A stretch of 43,961 nt of DNA from Streptomyces sp. G44 (GCF_016905445.1 NZ_JAFEXF010000044.1:1-43961), one strand, 5' to 3'. Shown: positions 24,760-33,116, counted from the first letter of the stretch. Notes: a model not told the origin generated them from the letters alone. Made by a program: numbers and translations.

Positions 24760-26601
24760 TCACGCCTGGACGTGCGTGGCGGCCAGTTCGCGGTAGGCCG
24801 GACTGCTCGCGAGGAGGTGGTCGTGGCGGCCGGAGGCCACCGTGCGGCCGTCCTCGAGGACGACGATCCGGTCGGCGTGCCGCACGGTGGAGAGGCGGTG
24901 CGCGATGACGAGGACCGCGCACTCCCGGCTGACGTCGGCCAACGCCCGGGTGAGGGCCGCCTCGTTGACGGCGTCCAGGTGCGAGGTGTGTTCGTCGAGC
25001 AGGAGCAGCCGTGGCCGGGCGAGCAGGGCGCGGGCCAGGGCGACGCGCTGGCGCTCCCCCGCCGAGAGGGTGCCGCCGTGGTCGCCGAGTCTGCCGTCCA
25101 GGCCGCCGGGCAGGCGCCGCACCACGTGGTCGAGCCGGGTCAGCCGTAGGACGCGGAGGATCTCCTCCTCCGTGGCGTCGGGGGCGGCGTAGGTGATGTT
25201 CTCGCGGAGCGTGCCCTCCAGTACGTGGGTGTTCTGGTCCACGAGGGCGATTTCGGCGCGGCACTGCCGGCGGCTCAGGGAGGTGGCCGGGCGGCCGTGG
25301 AAGCGGATGGCCCCGGCGTCGGGGTCGTACAGGCGCGCGATCAGTGAGAAGAGGGTGCTCTTGCCGGCGCCCGAGCGGCCGACGAGCGCCACGAGTCCCT
25401 GGCGCGGCACGCTGAAGCCCGCCCCGCGCAGGACCGGGCGCCCCGGTACGTAGGCGAAGTGGAGGTCGGTCAGTTCGAGCGCGGGAGCCGTGGCGCGCGC
25501 GGTGTCCTGCGCCGGGCCGGGGGCCTGGCCGGGGGCCTGGCCGGGCCGCTCCGCGGGTTCCTCCGGGAGCGCGAGGACTTCGTCGATCCTCAGGTACGCG
25601 CCCGTGCCGCGCTGGATCAGGCCGATGGCGCGGAAGACCGACGACAGGGGCATGACGAGGTACGAGGCGTAGAGCAGGAAGGCGACCAGGTCCCCGAGGG
25701 AGTCCGCTCCCCCGCTGCCGACCCGCATGCCGCCGACGACCAGGACGAGCAAGAAGGAGCCCTGCACCGCGAGTTCGACGGCGCTGCTCATGACCGCGGC
25801 CAGCTTCGCCGTCCGTACGCCCGACCGGTGGGCCGAGTCCACCCGCTCGCCGATGCGGTGCGCCTCGCGTTCCTCGGCCCGGTACACCCGGACCACCGGC
25901 AGGGCGCCGAGGGCGCGCTCCAGTTCCGCGGCGACGGCGCCCAGCGAGGTCTGCATCTGCTCCGACGCCACCCGCATGCCCTTCAGGAGCGTGGCGACGA
26001 CGGCCGCGGCGAGGGCCACCGTCGCCACGACGAGGAGCAGCAGCAGCGGATCGAGCCACAGCATCAGCAGCAGCGCCCCGGCCGAGACGAGGCAGCCGGT
26101 GAGGAGGTCGACCAGGGCCTGGGAGACGACGTCCCGCAGCAGGGTGGTGTCGGCGGTGACGCGGGAGACCAGGTCGCCTCGGCGGTGCCGGTCCATCTCC
26201 CGCATCTCCAGCCGCAGCAGCCGCGCGACGAGCCCGTGGCGCACCATGCGGACCACGCCCTCGCCCATGCGGTCCAGCAGGAAGCGCCCGGTCGCTCCCG
26301 CGGCGGCCTCGACGACGAAGAGCCCGGACAGGAGCAGCAGGAACGGCCACAGCACTTCGCCGCGTGCGCTGGAGTCCACGACGTGCTTGGCGACGAGCGG
26401 CTGGGCGAGTCCCACGGCCGACGCGGCCAGGGTCAGCCCGGTCGCCAGGGCGATGCCGGGCCGGTGACCGGACGTCAGGCGGAACAGCGAGGCGATGGAA
26501 CCTCCCGTCGTGCGGTCCGTGGACGGCTTCGGCCGTGCCGCCTCCCCGTCGTCCGGGCCGGTGCCCGCCGGGGCGTCGTCCGCGACGGCGGTGTCGCTCA
26601 C
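24760..26601 (-). CDS. Lasso-peptide ABC exporter (D protein)
   Basis: This 613-residue fused membrane/ATPase ABC exporter has six predicted helices (about residues 40-330) and a C-terminal ATPase. The ATPase has Walker A GRSGAGKST, the Q-loop ALVDQNTHVLEGTLRENIT, signature LSAGERQR (A replacing the second G), Walker B LLLLDEHTSHLD and switch IAHRLST. No N-terminal C39 peptidase domain is present, consistent with separate leader removal by B2. It is the last gene of the lasso operon and its ATGA start overlaps the B2 stop. Export of the mature peptide, which can also give self-immunity, is the likely role. Around residue 350 there is a short Gln/Pro/Ala repeat (GQAPGQAPGPA) in the linker. Confidence 0.9.
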   Translation of the reverse strand: MSDTAVADDAPAGTGPDDGEAARPKPSTDRTTGGSIASLFRLTSGHRPGIALATGLTLAASAVGLAQPLVAKHVVDSSARGEVLWPFLLLLSGLFVVEAAAGATGRFLLDRMGEGVVRMVRHGLVARLLRLEMREMDRHRRGDLVSRVTADTTLLRDVVSQALVDLLTGCLVSAGALLLMLWLDPLLLLLVVATVALAAAVVATLLKGMRVASEQMQTSLGAVAAELERALGALPVVRVYRAEEREAHRIGERVDSAHRSGVRTAKLAAVMSSAVELAVQGSFLLVLVVGGMRVGSGGADSLGDLVAFLLYASYLVMPLSSVFRAIGLIQRGTGAYLRIDEVLALPEEPAERPGQAPGQAPGPAQDTARATAPALELTDLHFAYVPGRPVLRGAGFSVPRQGLVALVGRSGAGKSTLFSLIARLYDPDAGAIRFHGRPATSLSRRQCRAEIALVDQNTHVLEGTLRENITYAAPDATEEEILRVLRLTRLDHVVRRLPGGLDGRLGDHGGTLSAGERQRVALARALLARPRLLLLDEHTSHLDAVNEAALTRALADVSRECAVLVIAHRLSTVRHADRIVVLEDGRTVASGRHDHLLASSPAYRELAATHVQA

Positions 26602-27032
26602 GTCCCCGCCCTCCGCGCCGGGGCCACCGTCACGAGCCGCGCGAAGTAGTCGTCCGGAACGCCCTCACCGACGGGGCGGCCATCGGCCTCGATCCAGGCG
26701 TGCGCGGAGAACGGCGGCACCTTGCGCACCCCGGTGCACCAGGTGGGCCAGGTGCCGTGCAGCCGGCACAGCAGGGCCGCCCCGAGCGACCGCGGGAGGC
26801 AGCCGCGCGGACCCGCGCAGCGCAGGCTCACCGCGCACAGCGCCTCACGGGCCGCCGCGGCCTGCGCCGGGGTCGCGGGCCGCGCGCCACGGCGTACGCG
26901 TTCCAGTACGGCGCGGATGTGCCGCGGCGGCAGGAACGACAGGGCCAGGGCGGGGACGAGGACGAGGTGGGCGCTGAGCCGGCGGGAGAGGGGGACTCCG
27001 GTGGGCCGGTCCAGGGCGCTGGGTGTGGTCAC
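26598..27032 (-). CDS. Lasso-peptide B2 protein (transglutaminase-like leader peptidase)
   Basis: This 144-residue protein has the B2 signature: the catalytic cysteine in GPRGCLPRSLGAALLCRLHG and the histidine in PFSAHAWIEADGRPVGEG, with an Asp expected to complete the triad (EADG). B2 proteins cut the leader from the lasso precursor once B1 presents it, which frees the alpha-amine that the cyclase uses. Both ends overlap neighbouring genes by ATGA (26598-26601 with the exporter and 27029-27032 with B1), which shows tight translational coupling. The N-terminal extension (about 60 residues) resembles that of stand-alone B2 proteins in actinobacteria. Confidence 0.92.
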   Translation of the reverse strand: MTTPSALDRPTGVPLSRRLSAHLVLVPALALSFLPPRHIRAVLERVRRGARPATPAQAAAAREALCAVSLRCAGPRGCLPRSLGAALLCRLHGTWPTWCTGVRKVPPFSAHAWIEADGRPVGEGVPDDYFARLVTVAPARRAGT

Positions 27033-27283
27033 GAGACCAGCCCCGCGTTCCGGAGGTCGCGCACCAGTGCGGTCACGTCTTGCTGCGCGCGCTCGCGGTC
27101 GATGGCGAACCGCGAGACGAGCGCGGTGACGGCTGCCGCCTCGTCGCCGTCGTCCATGAGTGTCCTGACCACCAGCGCGCCGGTGGGGTTGAGTTCCCAG
27201 TAGTCACCGGTGCGCTGGTCGAGGAGCACCGTTCCGTACTGCGTCTCGGCGGTGGAGACGTCGGTTCCGAATCGGAGCGGCAT
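27029..27283 (-). CDS. Lasso-peptide B1 protein (PqqD-like leader-binding protein)
   Basis: This 84-residue PqqD-like RiPP recognition element begins MPLRFGTDVSTAETQYGTVL and has LLDQRTGDYWELNPTGALVV, the usual beta-hairpin pattern of B1 proteins, followed by helices ending RDLRNAGLVS. It binds the YxxPxLxxxG part of the leader and brings the precursor to B2. I chose the ATG at 27283, with AAAGGG about 8 bases upstream. The frame extends upstream through an odd 14-base duplication that would add MTEDSPMTEDSRKGRS, but neither extra ATG has a ribosome site. The gene overlaps B2 by four bases. Confidence 0.9.
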   Translation of the reverse strand: MPLRFGTDVSTAETQYGTVLLDQRTGDYWELNPTGALVVRTLMDDGDEAAAVTALVSRFAIDRERAQQDVTALVRDLRNAGLVS

Positions 27284-27298
27284 GGATCGGCCCTTTCT

Positions 27299-27330
27299 GC
27301 TGTCTTCTGTCATCGGGCTGTCTTCTGTCA
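27299..27330. repeat. 14-bp direct repeat ahead of the B1 gene
   Basis: GCTGTCTTCTGTCA occurs at 27299-27312 and 27317-27330, separated by 4 bases. It lies in the 91-base gap between the cyclase stop and the B1 start and creates two alternative in-frame ATG codons for B1. Confidence 0.8.
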
Positions 27331-27374
27331 CACGTGGCTGCCTCTGCCGTCCGGCGCCTCTCCCCTGTGCCGAC

Positions 27375-29231
27375 TCATCCGACGGCGGACCCGGGACGCG
27401 GGACGCGGTCCCGGGCGCGCAGCCACACCTCGCACGCGATGGTCGAGTAGAGGATCGCGTCGCGCAGGCCCGGTGCGGAGGGCCGCTGCGCGAGCCGGCG
27501 CAGTGCGCCGCCGTCCACCAGGCCGAGGCTCTCCAGCCGGGAGTCGGTCCACAGCGTCATCAGGTCGCCCCGATGGCGGCGCAGTCCGTCCGACGCGTCC
27601 ATCGACGCCTCCGCCTTGTTGGCGCGCCGCAGGCACTCCTCCGGGACGACACCGCGCATCGCCTCGGTGAGCAGCGGCTTGTACTGCCACGGCGTGACGC
27701 GTTCGTCCGGCCGCACCGCCAGACACGCCTCGATCACGCGGTCGTCCAGGTACGGCGACGCCATCGCGAGTCCCGCCCGGGACGCCATCCGCTCCCACTG
27801 GCGGATGATGCGCGTGCAGGTGCGGATCAGCTCCAGGTCGGTGTGCAGGCCACGGTCCGTGTGCAGGGGTTCGGCGCGTGCGGCCGAGTCCAGCAGGGCC
27901 CGTCGGGCGAGCCGCTCCGTCTCGGCGGTCATCCAGGGGAAGAGGCGGGGCGACATCCCCCAGCCGAGGCTTCCGGTCACCGAGGACGCCGGCATCGGTG
28001 CGCGCAGGTGGTGCACGGAGTCGGCCAGCCAGCCCGGGTACGTGCGGGAGTCGGCGAGGGCACGCGCCGTCGCGCCGAGCGGCCAGGTCCACAGGGCGCG
28101 GAAGCCGCGCAGTTGGCGCAGCGCGAACAGCGGGCGGGTGCGCAGCAGCCGGTGGTAGTACGCCTCCGAGCACCAGGCCACGTGGTCCCCGCCGATGCCG
28201 GTGAGATGCACCTGGCTGCCGCGTTCGGCCAGCCACGGCAGGTGCTGAAGGACGCGTGAGCGGTCCATGACGCCGATGGTCGGCTCGTCGAGCAGGTCGT
28301 CGATGCCGAGCAGGTCCGAGTAGACGAGGGCGGACGCGTCCGCGTCCCAGACGACGTGGTCGACCTCCGGCAGGTGTTCCGCGGCCTGCCGGGCCCAGGC
28401 GAGGTCGGTGTCCGCGGGGTCCCGGCCGGGCCAGGTCGCCGCCACCACGGAGGCGGTGGAGCGGGCGGCCAGGAAGCAGACGGAGGTGGAGTCGAGGCCA
28501 CCGGACAGGTCGCAGCTGACCACGCCGCCCGGCCGGGTCCGCACCTCCACGGCCTCGGTCAGCGCCGCGCGGACGGCGGGCGCACCCCGCGCGAGGGTGC
28601 GGGTCGGCTCCGGGGGCCGCCACCAGCGTGACGTGCGGACCCGGTGTCCGTCCGCGGAGACGATCAGGGCGTCCTCCGGGGAGACCGCGTCCACTCCCTG
28701 CCAGACCGAGGTCTCGTACAGCGGGTGGGGCGCGGGCCACAGGAGCCGGACCGCGAGTTCCGCGGTGTCCGGCCTGCTGTGCAGGGCCGTGGCGAGCAGG
28801 TCCGCGCTGGTCGCGGCCACGTGGACGCCTCCGATGCGCGCGTGGAAGACCAGCCGCAGCCCGGAGGCGCTGCCCTGCACCCTGAGCTGCCCGTCATGGG
28901 CGGCCACCAGGTGGAAACTGCCCGGCAGGGACCGGGCCAGGGCGTCGAGTTCGGTGAGGTCGCGCAGGCGGGCGGCCCGGCGTTCGAGTTGCTGCCGGTC
29001 GGCCGGACACCATCCGACGGTGGCCAGGGCCGTGCTGCCGGCCCGGGCCGCGGTGATCTCCGTACCGGACCAGCGGCCGATCAGCCAGGGGCGGCCCGAG
29101 GCGTGCGGCAGGACGCGGGTTCCGGGGTGGCGGAAGAAGCGGGCCGCGGCGGCCGCCTCCTCGCAGTCGGGAAAGACCACGAAGTGAGCGTCGCCGCGGC
29201 CCGGTTCCGCACTCTCGTGCGTGTCTGACAT
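27375..29231 (-). CDS. Lasso-peptide cyclase (asparagine-synthetase-like C protein)
   Basis: This 618-residue protein has a degenerate glutaminase-like N-terminal half and an ATP-dependent C-terminal half. The pyrophosphate loop is VSCDLSGGLDSTSVCFLAAR; later conserved segments are HLTGIGGDHVAW and ASPYLDDRVIEACLAVRPDE. The N-terminal cysteine of true glutamine amidotransferases is absent, as in all lasso C proteins. The enzyme adenylates the side-chain carboxyl of the ring acid (Asp8 here) and closes the isopeptide bond while the tail is threaded. The ATG at 29231 lies 26 bases after the precursor stop, without a strong ribosome site. It follows the precursor in the same transcript. Confidence 0.93.
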   Translation of the reverse strand: MSDTHESAEPGRGDAHFVVFPDCEEAAAAARFFRHPGTRVLPHASGRPWLIGRWSGTEITAARAGSTALATVGWCPADRQQLERRAARLRDLTELDALARSLPGSFHLVAAHDGQLRVQGSASGLRLVFHARIGGVHVAATSADLLATALHSRPDTAELAVRLLWPAPHPLYETSVWQGVDAVSPEDALIVSADGHRVRTSRWWRPPEPTRTLARGAPAVRAALTEAVEVRTRPGGVVSCDLSGGLDSTSVCFLAARSTASVVAATWPGRDPADTDLAWARQAAEHLPEVDHVVWDADASALVYSDLLGIDDLLDEPTIGVMDRSRVLQHLPWLAERGSQVHLTGIGGDHVAWCSEAYYHRLLRTRPLFALRQLRGFRALWTWPLGATARALADSRTYPGWLADSVHHLRAPMPASSVTGSLGWGMSPRLFPWMTAETERLARRALLDSAARAEPLHTDRGLHTDLELIRTCTRIIRQWERMASRAGLAMASPYLDDRVIEACLAVRPDERVTPWQYKPLLTEAMRGVVPEECLRRANKAEASMDASDGLRRHRGDLMTLWTDSRLESLGLVDGGALRRLAQRPSAPGLRDAILYSTIACEVWLRARDRVPRPGSAVG

Positions 29232-29257
29232 GGAGTCGCGTTACGTGCCGGCCGCCG

Positions 29258-29365
29258 TCAGTTCTTGCTGAGGATCAGACGGTCGTTGCCGCTGCGCTGC
29301 AGCAGGCCGGTCTTCTCACGGAACGAACCCAGTCGGGCGAGCGTCGGAGCCTCGTACGCCTTCAT
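29258..29365 (-). CDS. Lasso-peptide precursor, citrulassin-like core
   Basis: This 35-residue peptide has leader MKAYEAPTLARLGSFREKTG and core LLQRSGNDRLILSKN. The leader carries YEAPTLARLG, matching the lasso consensus YxxPxLxxxG, and a threonine at the penultimate position, as required by B2. The 15-residue core aligns with citrulassin A (LLGLAGNDRLVLSKN as I recall it) without gaps: Leu1 to Asp8 would form an 8-membered ring, with the tail RLILSKN threaded. No cysteines are present, so it is a class II lasso peptide. A GAGGTG ribosome site lies 5 bases before the ATG. It is the first gene of the operon. The core differs from citrulassin A at positions 3 (Q), 4 (R), 5 (S) and 11 (I). Confidence 0.93.
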   Translation of the reverse strand: MKAYEAPTLARLGSFREKTGLLQRSGNDRLILSKN

Positions 29366-29468
29366 GTCATCACCTCGATGTGAGCGGTGCCATCGGCCTT
29401 CCTGTTCGGCCGGTGGCGGTGTCACCAGCTAGCGGGGCAGGGCGCGGCACGGGCAAGACGCACGGCGT

Positions 29469-29491
29469 AAGTCATATGAACTGACTTTCAA
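29469..29491 (-). promoter_or_regulatory. Putative lasso-operon promoter with inverted repeat
   Basis: On the minus strand, TTGAAA (29486-29491) overlaps an inverted repeat with arms AAGTCA and TGACTT (29469-29487, 7-base centre), about 100 bases upstream of the precursor ATG. This is an AT-rich island in GC-rich DNA. A good -10 box is not clear (TTACGC-like sequence follows). No cluster regulator gene is present. Confidence 0.35.
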
Positions 29492-29520
29492 CGGCCCGAT
29501 CGAGGCGCTGTTCGGCCCGT

Positions 29521-29558
29521 CCCACGCCCCCGCCCGAGCGGGAAGGGGGTGGCGTGGG
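29521..29558. terminator. Terminator region after the sugar-permease operon
   Basis: CCCACGCC and CCC pair with GGG and GGCGTGGG (29521-29531 with 29545-29558) around a small inner loop. It lies about 190 bases beyond the permease stop. The rest of the gap between 29366 and 29748 holds no open frame with coding bias. Confidence 0.45.
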
Positions 29559-29748
29559 GAGGCGTTCGGCGCGGCGGACGCGTCCGACCTGCGCAGTGCC
29601 GTCGGCGCGGCGGCCGGGGCGTTGCGCAAACCGCGCACGAGGGAGGGCGGGGAGCCGCCGGGCGCATTCAGAGGGGAGCGCGCAACCGAGAGGCTTCGTG
29701 TCCGGCGCGACCGACCCGCGCGGGGCTCCTGCCGGAGGTGGAGTGCGG

Positions 29749-30585
29749 TCACTTCCCGATGCCGTCGGCGAGGCCCTTGACGATGTAGCGCTGGCCGAAG
29801 AAGAACAGCAGCACCACCGGGACCGCGGCGATCGCCATGCCGGCGAAGACGACGGGGAAGTCCGTGCCGTGCTTGCTCATCAGACCGGTCAGGCCGACCG
29901 GGAGGGTCTGGGCCTCGCCGCCGTTGGTGAACACCATCGCGAAGAGGTACTCGTTCCAGGCGAACAGGACGTGCAGCAGGACGGTGGAGGTGATGACCGG
30001 CTTGCACATCGGCAGGATGATCCGCCAGAAGGCGGTCCAGCGTCCCGCGCCGTCGAGCTCGGCCGCCTCGTCGACCTCGCGCGGGAGGTCGATCATGTAG
30101 GCGCGGATGAGGAACGTGGTGAACGGCACCCGGAAGGCCGTGTAGAGGATGAGCAGCGCCCAGAAGCTGTTGTACAGGCCCATCCGCTGGAACATCTGCA
30201 CGAGCGGCACCAGCGCCACGGTGGGGGTGAGCATGAGCCCGCCGAGGATGACGGCGGTGAGCGCCTTGTTGAGCGGGATGTTCACCCGGGTGAGGCCGTA
30301 CGCCGCCCAGGCGCTGATGAAGACGGTCGTGACCGTCGACGTCACCGTGACGAGCACACTGGCCATGAGGTAGTCGCTGACCCCGCGGTTCCACGCGCTC
30401 CGGTAGTTCTCGAGACTCCAGGAGCGCGGCAGCGCGAAGGGGTCGTCGAAGAGTTCGGCGTTGGTCCTGAAGCCGTTGAGGACCATCCACAGCAGCGGAT
30501 AGAGCACCACCACCGCAAGGCCGAGCAGGAAGGCCCACAGGAACAGGCGCGCGATCACGCCCAGGAAGCCGAGACGAGTCACCAT
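29749..30585 (-). CDS. Sugar ABC transporter permease, MalG type
   Basis: This 278-residue membrane protein has six predicted helices and the EAA loop EVDEAAELDGAGRWTAFWRI ILP, which docks onto the ATPase. The C-terminal end RYIVKGLADGIGK is typical of MalG-type carbohydrate permeases. The ATG at 30585 overlaps the preceding permease gene by 7 bases. It forms the inner-membrane channel with the MalF-type protein and receives substrate from the binding lipoprotein encoded upstream. No ATPase gene lies in the cluster; in Streptomyces the shared ATPase MsiK usually energises such systems. Confidence 0.9.
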   Translation of the reverse strand: MVTRLGFLGVIARLFLWAFLLGLAVVVLYPLLWMVLNGFRTNAELFDDPFALPRSWSLENYRSAWNRGVSDYLMASVLVTVTSTVTTVFISAWAAYGLTRVNIPLNKALTAVILGGLMLTPTVALVPLVQMFQRMGLYNSFWALLILYTAFRVPFTTFLIRAYMIDLPREVDEAAELDGAGRWTAFWRIILPMCKPVITSTVLLHVLFAWNEYLFAMVFTNGGEAQTLPVGLTGLMSKHGTDFPVVFAGMAIAAVPVVLLFFFGQRYIVKGLADGIGK

Positions 30586-31466
30586 TCCACCCTTTTCGCG
30601 CGGGTGATCCACAGCTGCGCCATGGCGATGGTCAGCGTGATCACGAAGAGCACGGTGCCGACCGCCGCGGCCGAGCCGAAGTCGTTGCGTACAAAACCGT
30701 TGCGGTACAGCCAGGTGCCGAGGACCTGGGTCGAGTTGTTCGGGCCTCCGCTGGTCATCACCATGACCTCGTTGAACACCTGGAACGCGCCGGAGACGGT
30801 CACCATCGTCATGAGACCGGTCATCTCGCGCACCAGGGGCAGCGTCACCTGGAAGAAGCGGCGGACGGCTCCGACGCCGTCGAGGGCGGCCGCCTCGTGG
30901 AGCTCGGAGGGGATGCGCTGGATCGCGACGGCGAAGAGCAGGGTGCAGTAGCCGAAGCCCTGCCACTGGCTCATGGCGATGACCGCGAACATCGCCGTGC
31001 TCTCCTGGCCCAGCCACGGCTGGGCGAACTCGTGCAGCCCCACGGCGTCGAGCACGTGGTTGAGCAGGCCGATGCGGGGCTCGTAGACGAAGTAGAAGAG
31101 CAGTCCCGCGACGGTCAGGGAGATCGCCGAGGGGATGAAGTAGACGGCGCGCAGGACGCGTTGCCGCCGCTCGCCGCGGACGCTCTCGACGAGCGCGGCG
31201 AGCAGCAGCGCGCCGAAGACCTGGAACGCGATGGAGATGACCGCGTACCAGAGGTTGTTGACGAACGACGACCAGAAGACCGGGTCGTCGAAGAGCCGGC
31301 GGTAGTTCTCCAGGCCGACGTACTCCTGCTCACCGCTGTAGATGTCCCACGTGAGCGTGGAGAACCCGAAGTTCTGCACGAGCGGCAGGTAGACGAAGAC
31401 TCCGAGCACGACGAGGGCCGGGAGGACCCAGGCCAGCCCGAGTGCCCTGCGGCACATGGTGCGCAC
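30579..31466 (-). CDS. Sugar ABC transporter permease, MalF type
   Basis: This 295-residue membrane protein begins with the helix ALGLAWVLPALVVLGVFVYL and has about six helices with the EAA loop ELHEAAALDGVGAVRRFFQV TLP. The segment WDIYSGEQEYVGLENYRRLF is the periplasmic part usual in this group. I chose the GTG at 31466, with GAAGGGAA 7 bases upstream; an in-frame GTG at 31496 that overlaps the binding-protein stop (GTGA) is an alternative adding 10 residues. It pairs with the MalG-type permease. The whole transport unit is divergent from the frlB-like gene. Confidence 0.89.
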   Translation of the reverse strand: MRTMCRRALGLAWVLPALVVLGVFVYLPLVQNFGFSTLTWDIYSGEQEYVGLENYRRLFDDPVFWSSFVNNLWYAVISIAFQVFGALLLAALVESVRGERRQRVLRAVYFIPSAISLTVAGLLFYFVYEPRIGLLNHVLDAVGLHEFAQPWLGQESTAMFAVIAMSQWQGFGYCTLLFAVAIQRIPSELHEAAALDGVGAVRRFFQVTLPLVREMTGLMTMVTVSGAFQVFNEVMVMTSGGPNNSTQVLGTWLYRNGFVRNDFGSAAAVGTVLFVITLTIAMAQLWITRAKRVEW

Positions 31467-31492
31467 CAGCGTGTTCCCTTCGGCGGCGTGGG

Positions 31493-32818
31493 TCACTTGG
31501 CCGACTCGGAGGCCCGGCGCACGCTCTCGAGTACCTTCTCGGGAGACATGCCGCCGCTGATCAGCGCTTCGCCGCCCGCCAGCCAGGCGTCGGCGACCTC
31601 GGGAGCGGTGACCATGTCGAGCCAGCCGACCAGGGCCGGGGCCCTGTTGACCTTCTCGATGCCCTCGAAGACGGCCTTGCTCGACGTCTTGGGGGTGACG
31701 GCCCCGACGACCGCGCTGGGCTGGCCGTACGGCGGTGAGGAGAGCGTCGCGGCGTTCCGCGGTCCGGTCACGAACTTCATGAAGTCGACGGCGAGCGCGG
31801 CGCGCGGCGACCGGGCGTTGACGAGGTAGCCCTCCGGCGCCCCCTCGATCACCTTCGGGTCCCCCTTCGCGCCGCGCGGGGCGGGCAGGGGAATGATTCC
31901 CAGGTCCTTCGGTTCGAGGGACCCGCCCGAGGTCGTGCTGTCGAATTCGAGGATCTCCTGGTAGTACATCGCCGCCTTGCCGCGGGCGAACGCCTCCTGC
32001 GCCGAGGTGTAGAGGACGCCGTTGGTGCCGCCCCGGGTGTCGGTGCACGAGTCGACGAGGGTCTTGAACTGCCGGAGAGCGGTGAGGTAGCCCGGGTCGT
32101 CGAAGACCGCCGTCCCGGGGTGGTGGTCGGCCTCGCGGACGGCGGCCGGCACGTGGTAGGCGAAGAGCTGCTGGAGATAGTGCAGCGCGGGCCAGCCGTC
32201 CTTGTTGCCGAAGGCGACGGGTTCGTATCCCGCCTCGCGGAGATCGGCGCAGCTGTCGGTCAGCTCCTCGAAGGTGTCCGGCACCTCGACGCCGGCCTCG
32301 GCGAACGCCGCCTTGTTGTAGCCCAGGAACTTGCCGTTGTTGTAGAGGGGTATGCCGTAGTACTTGCCCTTGCGGGCGAAGGCGGACAGGGACGGCTTGC
32401 TGAAGGTCTTCCCCCACGCGGTGCCGGGACCGATGACCTCGGTGAGGTCCGCCGCCCGGCCGCCGCGGACGAAGTTGTCGGCCCAGTTCCCGGCCCAGGT
32501 GAAGTAGATGTCAGGCAGGGCGTTGGAGGCGGTGAGCGTCTTGGCCTTGTCCTTGATGCTCTGGTCGGTCTCCTGGATGAGCTCGACCCGCACCCCGGGG
32601 TGCTTTCGCTCATAGGCGGCGGCGAGGTCCTCGAAGTAGGGGCTGAGCGGGTCTCCCGCGAACTTGGTCAGGATGCTCAGGGTGCCGGAGAACTCCGGTT
32701 CGGCGCCGGCATCGGCGGCCGGCGCCGGCGCCGGCGCCGGTCCGGCGAGGCAGCCGGTGAGGGCGAGTAGCGAGGCCCCGAAGAGTGCCGCGTACCTCGT
32801 CGTCGCACGAGCGCGCAT
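31493..32818 (-). CDS. Sugar-binding lipoprotein of the ABC transporter
   Basis: This 441-residue extracellular solute-binding protein (family 1) has a lipoprotein signal, MRARATTRYAALFGASLLAL followed by the lipobox LTGC. The mature part has GTLSILTKFAGD, ADLTEVIGPGTAWGKTFSKP and YGIPLYNNGKFLGYNKAAF, common to proteins that bind oligosaccharides and related sugars. AAAGGAAG lies just before the ATG. An Ala/Pro-rich linker follows the lipid-anchored cysteine. It is the first gene of the transport operon. Its genetic link to FrlB- and FrlD-like enzymes suggests that it binds a glycated amino compound. Confidence 0.9.
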   Translation of the reverse strand: MRARATTRYAALFGASLLALTGCLAGPAPAPAPAADAGAEPEFSGTLSILTKFAGDPLSPYFEDLAAAYERKHPGVRVELIQETDQSIKDKAKTLTASNALPDIYFTWAGNWADNFVRGGRAADLTEVIGPGTAWGKTFSKPSLSAFARKGKYYGIPLYNNGKFLGYNKAAFAEAGVEVPDTFEELTDSCADLREAGYEPVAFGNKDGWPALHYLQQLFAYHVPAAVREADHHPGTAVFDDPGYLTALRQFKTLVDSCTDTRGGTNGVLYTSAQEAFARGKAAMYYQEILEFDSTTSGGSLEPKDLGIIPLPAPRGAKGDPKVIEGAPEGYLVNARSPRAALAVDFMKFVTGPRNAATLSSPPYGQPSAVVGAVTPKTSSKAVFEGIEKVNRAPALVGWLDMVTAPEVADAWLAGGEALISGGMSPEKVLESVRRASESAK

Positions 32819-32926
32819 GGGCTTCCTTTCGCTGGGAGAAGGGACCGCCGGTGCCGCCGGGCACCTCGGATCCGCCGCGGAATCCGTGACGTGGACCGCT
32901 TGTGTGCGGCGACTGTACAGAGAATA

Positions 32927-32940
32927 TGATACCGGTACCA
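32927..32940. promoter_or_regulatory. LacI-type operator, transport side
   Basis: TGATACCGGTACCA differs by one base from the perfect palindrome at 33117. It adjoins a TATTCT (-10-like, minus strand, 32921-32926) serving the binding-protein gene. CG-centred palindromes are typical LacI-family sites. Confidence 0.7.
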
Positions 32941-33116
32941 GGCTGGGGACGAAGAACTTCCGTGAGGCCGACATGAACGGTCACCGGGAAGCCCGTGCAA
33001 GGCTTGTAACGGCTACTGAACATCCAGCTCAGACAAGGGAATTGGGCGGAAGCCCAGCGTGCCGCCAGGTCTCGGTGTTGACGGCCCTGACCTCCTGTGT
33101 CAGCGTGAGGCTCGCG

